Shown here one piece after another: positions 29,065-36,637 of a DNA stretch of 64,000 nt. This stretch comes from Tomocerus qinae (taxonomy: Eukaryota > Arthropoda > Collembola > Entomobryomorpha > Tomoceridae): positions 37,064,201 to 37,128,200 of the forward strand of contig CM034548.1 of the NCBI GenBank assembly GCA_020055645.1, in the 5' to 3' direction. Position numbers and translations under genes: made by a program. Every line of letters starts with the position of its first letter. Position 1 is the stretch's first letter. The notes beneath the pieces are model-generated. The model was given only the letters and a program-made list of their open reading frames with translations, had not been told where the DNA came from and searched no databases.

Positions 29065-32000
29065 GTATTAAATAGTGTATGTGCAAAAACATTTTCTATT
29101 CTTTCTTTCTTCTTTACTAATTTATACTAATTTTTAGCATTATTAAATTAAAAATTTGTCAATAATCCCTTCTGTCTTGCTCTCTTAGTTGAAATACTCA
29201 AATACTTCTTACACTTACAATTTGTAGCATTAGTATTTAGCTATCCCTATAGCAGAGGCAAAAACCGTTGTCCTACATTTACTCTATTTAGTTTTGGCCT
29301 TGTTATTTACACGCGTACGATTACGTGAGATTACACGAAATAAATAAGTAGCATTAGTTTTGTAATACTTAACATTTATAGTTTACTTTAAATTGCTGCA
29401 ATTAGCTAGTCTCTTACCATTAATAATTATTGAACGCTTTTACACCTGGAAAAGGGTTTGGCTAGCTGTCTTTTGTTAAAAGCCCATTATTATGAAATTG
29501 GTAATAAATGAATTCGTAAAGTGATTTTTGTCAACACGAAATAAAGTGGCTGACTGGAAAAAATAATGAAAAGAAGGACACTACAAAACCGACAAATGGA
29601 ATATCTAAATATTTTAGCTTCTTAAAAATGACGTGAGATTGTAAAAGTAAAGGTAGACATATTTTATTTCCTTGCAAAGCAATAAACGACTCATTACATG
29701 ATTTATTGCTATGGAGAAGGAGTTGGAATGTAGAATTCCAGGTACATTTAATTGTCAATTTTTAAATTTCCCAAGTGCTTTTACAATTGATAATCGTATG
29801 TGTTTATGACTTTGCTAATAGCTGAATAAGCCAATTCAACGTTTAGTGTTATAGGAAAGCACTTTTAATTTCTATGACATTTGTAATAAAATTAGAATAG
29901 GATTGTGACATTTTGAAGGTCAGTTCATAGCAAGGACAGTTGAAAGTGTCCTTTGCATTGCAATTTTATGACAATGGATATGATGACAGGTAGTAGTAAA
30001 CAATGCCTCTAGTAGAGTACTTTATTGCAGAGCCATAAAACAGTTGAAAGGGGATTTTATGAAAAGACATAGCTAGGAATAGGAAAGTAGGGCAAAATAG
30101 TAGAGATGGATGAAGGAATTGGCAAAGAGATTAGTTATTAGGCAGAATGGGGTGGAATGAGCATTGATCTGATTTAATTTTGCATCTCCAACACAGAGCA
30201 AAGCGGCTGCATTTTCTCGAATGAACTCATCGCAATCTCAGCAAACAGTGAATGTGTCCAGTCGGCGGAACGTTCATTCCGTAGTCTCTTCGTCTCACCA
30301 TCAACACCAAACCAACGAAACGCAAACCTCGATGAAACAGTCGTCCAGTCAGCACGTGAAAACGAATTTGTCAGAGATGCAGAGTCGGATGTCACAGATG
30401 AAGGCGCTGAGTCAGCAGACGACGACGTCCTCGACATCCTCCTCCTCCACCTCCTCGTCTTCTAACTCTTCCTCCATAGCGTCCATCACGGCGAGTTCAA
30501 AAGCCAAGTCTGCACTCGGATCTAATAATCTCTCACCTCTTAAACTAATTGACAATAAAACTCTGGTGGATCACAATGGGGGAGATGCCCCACTGGACAC
30601 CGGCACTGTCCTTGTCCAGGAAATCCCATTCCCCACTTCTGCAGACATGCAGTTGACTCCGGTTCTTCCAAACTCTCCTCTGGCCAGTCCCAACCTAGTC
30701 ATGAACAACCATCCTAACTCATCTCTGGCAATGGTCCAGCCGGACGACGGAAATCTTTGTAATATGGACGGCACTCCTCAGAGTTTTAGATTTGAACAGA
30801 AGAAAGTCGCCTCCACATCCTCCACCAAATTCCGAAGTGGCAATTTCAGCACCGAACAGACCTCCTCAAATGCCGCAGAAATGAAAAGGGTCCAGGCAGG
30901 TGACGTTAGCTACGAAGAAAAGGCCTCTGCTCAGGCCCTTCGTCAAAAAGTCGAAGTCGACGGCATCACGGCAGAAAAAACTGCTGCACTTAAACAAGAG
31001 CAAAGGTAACATTTAATTATACAAATTATTTGAAATAAATATTCCTTCTGTTCTATTTCATTCGATAAAAATTCCACCCGGCAGTTTTATTTACGTTTTA
31101 GTATTGCTTGTTTTAAAATATTAATTTTGTCATAGTAAAAGGTATTTCTGACTCTATCTTGTAAAATATATTTTAAAAATCAATCTCAGAATGGAACTGT
31201 ATTATAATTGTGATGCTAAATTGTATTTTTGTAATAGATCCCTGACACAAGGGGGTGTTACAGAAGAAGAGACCCGAAGGGCTGCTGCTGCTTCTATGAA
31301 ATTATCGACGGAAAATTTCACAGCGGAGAAAGTAGCCATGGCTCATGAACAAAGAAAGCAAACCAGGCTTACAGGAACTGTCATTAATTCCGAGAAACAC
31401 ATGACGGCTGCTACACAATCCAAATTGACCTTTAAAAACCAACTCGCTCTCACATCTACTGCTACTGATAATGGTAAGTGGAATGGATTGAAAAATCGTT
31501 AGGATAGAATGGAGGTTATGGGGATTTTAAACTTTTGTTGTGTTTTAGTATTGATATTCGAGGATTTGGACTCCTTGGGTTGGGACTCTTCTCGCCAAGA
31601 TGTGGACAGAGTTATTGACAAATATTCCAGCGAGCTTTCAACAATAGTAGAGGCTCTTCGAGACTCAGAAGAAGATAACATGAACTCAGTCCCTCATCTC
31701 AATTATGCATCCGGTGTCATGAAGGCTGCCTGGCGGGTTCCTGGTCATGGTCATCAAGTAAATTCATCAGTACACTAACAATTTTACTAACTAACCATTT
31801 CTTTTAGCCCACTTAATACTTTTGCCAGTCTATTAAGTTGTATTTTTCACTAGGTTGGAGGCAATCTCTGTGAGACTTTAAAAAATTTGGGAGGACTGGA
31901 TTTACTCATTGGAAACTTCTCTTCTCATAAGACGGACTTGAGAGTTGCATCCGCCAGACTTCTAGAACAATCTCTCACTCCTGAAAATTGTAATTATGTC

Positions 32001-34391
32001 GTTGAAAAAGGATTTGATTGCTTGGATAAAGTCGTAAAGGTAAAGCAATATTTTTTGGATTGATGAGCAGGATAAAATAATGTATTGTAAACAAAATCTA
32101 AACGCGAGTATTGTTACAGGTTGCCTCTGAGCTTTGTGAAGTGGATGAAGCAAGGGTAGGGACGGGTCTGCTTCGCCATTTGTTTCGTCATAGTGAATCC
32201 ACTTGTAGTGATGTGTTGAGACTACAAGGTTTGGAACGAGTCATGATGGAATGTCGAAGAATTGATGTAGAAACTCTTCGAAATTGTGCTGGTGCTTTGG
32301 TTAATCTTTCCTTGTACGGTGGTGCTGAAAATCAAGAAGTGATGATCAAAAGAAAAGTCCATTTGTGGCTCTTCCCTTTGGCTTTCAATCAAGACGATTC
32401 AATCAAATATTATGCTTGCTTGGCCATTGCCGTTCTCGTCGCCAATAAAGAAATCGAAGCTCAGATAATGAAATCTAGTACGAAAAATATCTGCATTTAA
32501 ATTTTCATGTTTTTAAATGTCGCCTAACCATTGAAGCCTTTTTCAGCTATGAATACTTAATCTATTACCATTGACTAATTTGTAAACTGTTCTTAGATAC
32601 ACTGCAACTCGTTGAGCCTTTTTTGATATCTCACAATCCAGAAGAATTTGCAGCGTCCAATTCATTTTACACTCAAGGTCAAAGTGTGCAATGGCTAGAG
32701 AAACTTGTACCTGTACTGTCATCTGAGCGAGAAGAAGCTAGATCTTTAGCTGCTTTTCATTTCTGGTATTTTGTTCTAAATTAAAATGCATTTCTCTCAT
32801 ATTTGTACAAGGCAGGTTGTAATATTATTTATTTGTATCTAATGAAAAGCATGGAGGCTGGGATCAAAAAGAGACAAGGGCAAACTTCTGTTTTCAAGCA
32901 AATAAATGCCATTGAGCCTTTGAAGAGAGTTGCATCGTCGCCAAATGCCCTGGCATCCAAGTTTGCAGCCCAAGCTCTGAGACTGATTGGAGAAACAGTA
33001 CCTCATAAGTTGAGTCAGCAGGTTCCACTTTGGTCCACGGAAGATGTTCGGGAGTGGGTGATCCAAAAGGGATTTGTTCAGTATGCTGACTCTTTCATGG
33101 CTTCTAGAGTTGACGGTGATCTCCTTCTTCAATTAACTGAAGAAATGCTCCGAGAAGATATTAATATAGACAATGGTATACTACGGAAAAGGTAAATTGA
33201 TATCTTATTGTCATTTTTAGTCATAAGATCTTCACTTCTAGGGAATATTTAAATACAATCTTATATTGGTTTTCAGATTCATGCGTGACTTGAGACACTT
33301 GAAAAAGATGGCTGACTACTCCAGTTGCGATTCTTCCAGCCTGAATGATTTTCTTAGCTCGATACACCCAGAATTCTCTGCTTATACTTACACCCTTCTA
33401 AATAATCATGTTGATAAAGACACTCTGCGGAAATGTTTGAACGAGGAGGTTCTTGCCGAGTGTGGCGTTCAGAGCAGTATTCATAGGAAAAGAATCATGG
33501 ATGCATTAAAAGGTAATATAATCTGCAGGAACTGTTTGTCTCAATTGACTATGATTGGCCAGCTGAATGGAAACCGTTCAAAAATATTTAATTATTAATG
33601 CCCTTTTAAGTAGAAAATTCGGAATTGTCTCAAACGTCTGAGGAAAATCCTGATAAACCATTGGACGTTTTCATAAGCTACAGACGATCTAACGGTTCTC
33701 AACTCGCAAGTTTACTCAAAGTCCATCTCCAACTTCGGGGCTTTACAGTCTTTATTGATGTTGAGCGACTTGAAGCTGGAAAGTTCGACAATAACCTCCT
33801 TCAGAGCATTCGACAAGCAAGACACTTTCTTCTTGTACTTACTCCAAATGCTCTAGATCGCTGTGTCGAAGACAAAGATTGTAAAGACTGGGTCCATCGG
33901 GTAATTAACAACTATTTATATTAATTTACTTGCTAACTATGCTAATCCCACTACGATAGATAATTACACCAAAAATTGTGGAATACAGGAAATTGTTGCT
34001 GCACTTGATTCTCAATGCAATATCGTTCCTATCATGGACAATTTTACTTGGCCTGATACTGAAAATTTGCCTGAAGACATGCAACCAGTTCTGACATTCA
34101 ATGGTGTTAAGTAAGTAAATGATGACAATGACATGCTTCCATTGTTGTTGTCTATGCAGTATTATAAATATGGATTATTACAGATGGATTCATGATTATC
34201 AAGACGCATGTGTGGATAAATTGGAAAGATTTCTCCGCGGAGAGATAGTGCCACGGGACCCCGTAGCGAGTAATCCAAATGCAGGTCAATCAGCTATACC
34301 ATCCAACTCAGGTGTGACGACAACACCTCGCCCATCACAACAGTATCAACGAACCATAAGTGTTGGATCCGAAGGCCGAACTGAAACGTAG
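28975..34391 (+). CDS. SARM1: SARM1/Ect4 (TIR-1) NAD+ hydrolase, 12 coding exons, 1083 residues
   Basis: This is the metazoan SARM1 family (Drosophila Ect4/dSarm, C. elegans TIR-1): an autoinhibited NAD+ hydrolase that triggers axon degeneration and also signals to MAP kinase cascades. Exons by frame and GT-AG sites: 28975-29064, 30197-31005, 31238-31473, 31549-31757, 31854-32039, 32120-32477, 32597-32765, 32850-33191, 33277-33512, 33614-33900, 33989-34110, 34184-34391. They sum to 3252 nt, 1083 codons plus stop, with every junction in phase. Layout: Ser-rich tail (1-225), 20-residue repeats (226-365), ARM (about 390-740), SAM1 (about 744-810), SAM2 (about 815-880), TIR (about 894-1035), Ser/Pro tail. 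Human SARM1 is about 720 residues, so the extra length is N-terminal. Key TIR positions are kept: Y901-R-R, G934 of the BB loop, C962, C968, E975 and H1018. The 5' end is open: the first exon begins exactly at ATG after an acceptor, so upstream exons or other first exons are likely. Confidence 0.93.
29065..30196 (+). other. SARM1: SARM1 intron 1 (1132 nt)
   Basis: The longest intron in the gene body; the others are 73-232 nt. It runs from GTATTA at 29065 to CAACACAG at 30196. It contains no coding sequence I can support. Its last 200 bases before the acceptor are purine-rich (repeated GGAATAGG/GGATGAAGG-like words). Confidence 0.7.
30197..31005 (+). CDS. SARM1: SARM1 coding exon 2: Ser-rich region and start of 20-residue repeats
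   Basis: 809 nt, residues 31-299 plus two bases of codon 300. The frame is open upstream of the ATG at 30221 back to the acceptor (AGC AAA GCG at 30197), so that ATG is Met39 rather than a start. Residues 107-131 are a Ser/Thr run (TCC/TCT/AGC-rich). Residues 139-225 are Pro/Asn/Leu-rich and probably disordered, with several SP dipeptides. From residue 226 a 20-residue periodic pattern begins. GC and codon use are much higher than the surroundings. The donor is AAG|GTAACA at 31006, phase 2. The opposite-strand openings here are shadows. Confidence 0.85.
30782..31433 (+). repeat. SARM1: About seven 20-residue protein repeats upstream of the ARM domain
   Basis: Residues 226-365 divide, without gaps, into units starting at 226, 246, 266, 286, 306, 326 and 346. 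Common features: position 1 G/N/D/S, position 2 hydrophobic (F, F, V, I, V, F), position 3 S/T (R in the first), position 5 Glu, position 6 Q/E/K, then an Ala/Gln/Lys-rich helical-looking stretch. The seventh unit is shifted by about two residues. The array crosses intron 2 (31006-31237) inside the fourth unit. I do not recognise this as a named repeat family. Confidence 0.7.
31238..31473 (+). CDS. SARM1: SARM1 coding exon 3: rest of the 20-residue repeats
   Basis: 236 nt between acceptor TTGTAATAG and donor GGTAAGTG; residues 300-378, entering in phase 2 and leaving in phase 1. Arg300 is rebuilt from AG plus A. It encodes Ala/Glu/Lys-rich units such as [16 protein letters not shown], then a short Thr/Ser/Leu linker. 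The open frame extends into the intron on its 5' side and so looks longer than the exon. The frame join to both neighbours is exact. Confidence 0.85.
31549..31757 (+). CDS. SARM1: SARM1 coding exon 4: start of the ARM domain
   Basis: 209 nt, residues 379-448, acceptor GTTTTAG at 31548 and donor CAA|GTAAAT at 31758. The protein has EDLDSLGWD, an acidic helix region, then [11 protein letters not shown]. This last motif matches the conserved AW-VPGHG segment of SARM1 ARM domains. W440 corresponds to human Trp103, a base-stacking residue in the allosteric NAD+/NMN pocket. H447, seven residues on, sits where human SARM1 has, I believe, an Arg. Confidence 0.92.
31854..32039 (+). CDS. SARM1: SARM1 coding exon 5: ARM repeats
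   Basis: 186 nt, 62 codons, phase 0 at both ends; acceptor TTTTTCACTAG, donor AAG|GTAAAG. It encodes [18 protein letters not shown] and a following [14 protein letters not shown] helix (here [15 protein letters not shown]), characteristic of SARM1 ARM repeats. These helices form the autoinhibitory horseshoe that holds the TIR domains apart when NAD+ is bound. Confidence 0.93.
32120..32477 (+). CDS. SARM1: SARM1 coding exon 6: core of the ARM allosteric site
   Basis: 358 nt, residues 511-629 plus one base. It contains [11 protein letters not shown] (529-539), a [11 protein letters not shown] helix, [10 protein letters not shown] and [15 protein letters not shown], all strongly SARM1-like. H530 matches human His190 and H534 human His194, but the position of human Lys193 is Arg533 (CGT at 32186-32188). 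The donor A|GTACGA is weak for its last bases. The following frame to 32500 (KNICI) is read-through into the intron. Confidence 0.93.
32597..32765 (+). CDS. SARM1: SARM1 coding exon 7: ARM repeats
   Basis: 169 nt, entering in phase 1 and leaving in phase 2; acceptor TTCTTAG, donor CTG|GTATTT. It rebuilds Asn630 from A plus AT and reads [18 protein letters not shown], then a [13 protein letters not shown] helix and EAARSL-type AAFHF. This matches the family segment S-GTL-LVEPF through the LVPLL helix. It is short of an ATG, so it was found by homology and phase. Confidence 0.88.
32850..33191 (+). CDS. SARM1: SARM1 coding exon 8: end of ARM and start of SAM1
   Basis: 342 nt, residues 686-799. 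Cys686 is rebuilt from TG plus C, giving F-C-M-E-A-G-I-K, the counterpart of the family's C-AEAAIK helix. It then encodes the last ARM helices ([17 protein letters not shown]). SAM1 starts near residue 744: [21 protein letters not shown] and [15 protein letters not shown] domains drive octamer formation of SARM1. The ATG at 32851 is internal, not a start. Donor AAAG|GTAAAT, phase 2. Confidence 0.92.
33277..33512 (+). CDS. SARM1: SARM1 coding exon 9: SAM1 end and SAM2
   Basis: 236 nt, residues 800-878; acceptor GGTTTTCAG, donor AAAG|GTAATA. It finishes SAM1 with [16 protein letters not shown] and encodes SAM2: [20 protein letters not shown], a LRKCLNEE helix and [14 protein letters not shown]. 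Both SAM domains look full length, so the octamer ring is expected to form. The phase 1 end joins the TIR exon. Confidence 0.92.
33614..33900 (+). CDS. SARM1: SARM1 coding exon 10: first part of the TIR domain
   Basis: 287 nt, residues 879-974; acceptor TTAAGTAG at 33613. It begins with a short linker, then [20 protein letters not shown] (TIR box 1), [18 protein letters not shown] (BB loop, with Gly934 corresponding to human Gly601), [14 protein letters not shown] and CKDWVHR. Cys962 and Cys968 match human Cys629 and Cys635. The exon stops one codon before the catalytic Glu. Donor CGG|GTAATT, phase 0. The linker between SAM2 and TIR is short, about 15 residues. Confidence 0.95.
33989..34110 (+). 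CDS. SARM1: SARM1 coding exon 11: catalytic Glu975 and rest of TIR
   Basis: 122 nt, residues 975-1014. The first codon, GAA at 33989-33991, is Glu975, which aligns to human catalytic Glu642 in the WVH[K/R]-EIV motif. It continues with [19 protein letters not shown] and LTFNGVK. It has no ATG and is only 40 codons, so it is easily missed by automatic gene finding. Acceptor GGAATACAG, donor TTAA|GTAAGT, phase 2. Confidence 0.93.
34184..34391 (+). CDS. SARM1: SARM1 coding exon 12: TIR end and C-terminal tail
   Basis: 208 nt, residues 1015-1083 and TAG at 34389-34391; acceptor GGATTATTACAG. Lys1015 is rebuilt from AA plus A and is followed by [17 protein letters not shown], the conserved last TIR helix. 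His1018 matches human His685, needed for activity. After residue 1035 comes a Ser/Pro/Thr/Gln-rich tail ([14 protein letters not shown] to SEGRTET), probably disordered and not conserved in my recollection of the family. Confidence 0.93.
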
Positions 34392-34514
34392 TGGAGAGCC
34401 CTCTCCTTCGAAGAAATTTTAATACTAAAATAGTCAACGCAGTTAGTAATTAGAAATCTTTTGCATAATAAGCTCGTATTCTAAGTACATATTAAATACA
34501 GGGTGGCTAGTGGT
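34392..34514 (+). other. SARM1: Start of SARM1 3' UTR, candidate poly(A) signal
   Basis: Non-coding sequence after the stop. ATTAAA at 34491-34496 is a plausible poly(A) signal 100 nt past the stop. Canonical AATAAA occurs further on at 35027-35032 and 35394-35399, so longer 3' UTRs are possible. If the first site is used, the inverted repeat that follows lies outside the mRNA; if the later ones are used it lies inside. Confidence 0.35.
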
Positions 34515-34681
34515 TAAACTACCCAAATGTATCTGAAGAACCGAAAGTATTACAAAAAAAGTTTATGTCAAGTGATGCTAATCAAAGTTCCCTCACTGAT
34601 GTAACTTTGAACAGCCTTTCGATTGGCTTTAACCGTTTTGGGGTAATTCTTTCAGTTCTTCAGATACAATTGGGCAGTTTA
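34515..34681. repeat. Imperfect inverted repeat, 39-nt arms with 89-nt spacer
   Basis: Arms 34515-34553 and 34643-34681 pair at 35 of 39 positions when one is reverse-complemented. Two of the four differences are transition type and would be G-U pairs in RNA copied from the - strand. Within the spacer CAAAGTT and AACTTTG form a nested inverted repeat. Similarity weakens but continues some bases outside the arms. It looks like a MITE-like foldback element or a structured RNA segment immediately after the SARM1 coding region. Confidence 0.8.
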
Positions 34682-36556
34682 GGTATTAGCTATCGTGCAC
34701 ATTACCTAACAGTGAGCATTTTAAATGTCATTCAATGGCGAAAGCGTTGAAGTTTTTATGAAATTACTCGATTGATGTCAATGTGTTGTTTAGACAGACT
34801 GGAGGCTTTTATGTTCTATCTATGTTTATGTTGTTATCGCAGTTACCGAGCTTGACAACTGTAATTCAGCACACTGGTGACTCGTAGACTTTTCGGCTAA
34901 CTTCATACATGCTTCTGTTATCTTTTTATTACATAAATATGGAAGATGCGAGAACAAAGTCAGCAGGAGTGTACTGTAGTTTAATACTAGGGACTTCCTT
35001 CTCCATAATCCATCACAGAATATGACAATAAATAACTAGTTTGTAGGAATATAGATTTTAACCCTTCATTTGTTTTACAGTCTATTAATTTTCGAATAAC
35101 ATTTTTTTACATTTTTGAAAGTCAGTCAAATTCAATTGACGAGCAACATGAAACGTCAATTCCAAAATAACAAGTGCCATATTCGTAATAAAAAGAAAAG
35201 ATTCATAGCACACTTGGGTACTAAAAATTCATTCTTCAGGAGTGCAATAAATAATGGATATAACGAATTGTTGCGTCTTGCTAATAATATGCGTGCTCTA
35301 TTCTTAAGTAACTATATAGATTATAATATCAGCATCGGATACCACTACTATACAATTAGACACAAGATTCCATTCAATTATTAGTCTAACTCTAATAAAT
35401 ATGTACACGTTATTATTATTCTTAGTATTTCTTTCAAGTTTGTTGTAGGTATAATTTGTGAGTTTGTCTGTCTAAAATCTTATTGAGTAGACCGTGGTCA
35501 TTTACTCATTACATTACATAATACCATAAGAGATCACAGAGTACGTTCTTGATGGCGTCTGTAAAGAGACGTATCGACTTGATAATATTTGTCCAACATA
35601 TACTACCATTATAATGCCGTGATGTAAGTGCCGTGATGAAAATCACATCGAATGTTCTACATATAAACTTAAAAATTGTTAATAATATTAACAAGGTTTA
35701 AATAACATAGCCAATAAATTAATGTACGTATAGCAATAATATTCAAAAGTGATAAAATTATTTATTATATTGATTAAGAGGGTAAGTTGATATCCAGTAT
35801 GAAACAATAAAGTACAGACGATAAAAATGTGCAATTTCCCCCATTAAATTACTTTAACAAATATATCTAACAAATTTGTTCACCATAATTTGGAAGCGAG
35901 GAATATTAAATTTTTGGTTCCATAAATGTGTATGCCTGTTTTGCACCTGCCTAAAATAAAATACTTGGTTCAAAATTATTTTTTCGGGCTCTGAATATGC
36001 AGAAATGTGCGGAAAAGCAATTTTGGTAGCATAATATAATAGCAGAATGTGCAATAACAATATTTGCAACATATAACATTGTTGAAGGATCTCCTCTAAA
36101 GGTAGTTTCCTGGTAGAGACCATTCATAATAATTCATATCAAAGAGATAGCGGTATAATAGTTTGCATTAAAAACCATTCTGTAGACACTGTAGAGTCGT
36201 GTTACATTCATAAGAAATAAAATATTAACATGGGCATAAAAATGAGGAACGATACGTACTCCAAATCCTTACGATCAATATAAATAAATGTATTAGGTAA
36301 TTACAAATACTCATTCAATTACTATTCGTGTTCTTCTCAGCAAAGAAATGTAAAAAAATTAATCTAATCTAAAATTATGCTCTTTGGCAACGATTTAAAA
36401 CACAATTTGGTTATTCTCAAAGATAAACTCTTTTTGAGGGAATCTTTCTTCGGTTCTGTCTGTCGGTCTAACCGGAAAAGTAAATTATAAACTTGGAAAG
36501 TCTATATCTGAAGAAATCTGACGGCAAAATTGTTTAAATACTGTGATATCACGATT
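34682..36556. other. Non-coding stretch 3' of SARM1
   Basis: AT-rich; could be extended 3' UTR or intergenic. It contains AATAAA words at 35027 and 35394. The open frame at 35115-35384 starts with TTG, is Asn/Lys/Arg-rich, and resembles no protein I know. No RNA gene recognised. Confidence 0.5.
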
Positions 36557-36637
36557 GAGATAGACAGTAGTGCAGATAATTTGATTACGCTGTCCAATTT
36601 TCTGTATATTGGATAGCAATCGAAATCTGCCTATCTC
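36557..36637. ncRNA. Pre-miRNA-like hairpin (candidate only)
   Basis: The core stem pairs 36572-36598 with 36608-36630 around a 9-nt loop (36599-36607). It has 6, 7 and 10 bp helices separated only by two 2-nt bulges (AA 36578-36579, AC 36587-36588) on the 5' side, with two G-U pairs. An outer 7-bp helix joins 36557-36563 (GAGATAG) to 36631-36637 (CTATCTC) across an 8-nt bulge. Stem length and loop size fit a precursor of about 59 nt. I recognise neither arm as a known miRNA. A foldback DNA remnant would look the same. Confidence 0.3.

Noticed and set aside
30174..30774. Open frames on the - strand over the SARM1 Ser-rich exon
   Set aside because: They are antisense shadows of a GC-richer, low-stop coding exon; the + strand fits the spliced SARM1 frame.
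31191..31237. ATG at 31191 as a separate gene start
   Set aside because: It lies in the intron before the TTGTAATAG acceptor; the frame joins exon 2 in phase at 31238.
31499..31681. - strand 60-codon frame
   Set aside because: It lies opposite the SARM1 ARM exon and has no protein character of its own.
32478..32500. Continuation of exon 6 to a stop codon as a truncated SARM1
   Set aside because: The donor at 32478 joins in frame to LVEPF-encoding exon 7, as in the family; read-through would cut the ARM domain.
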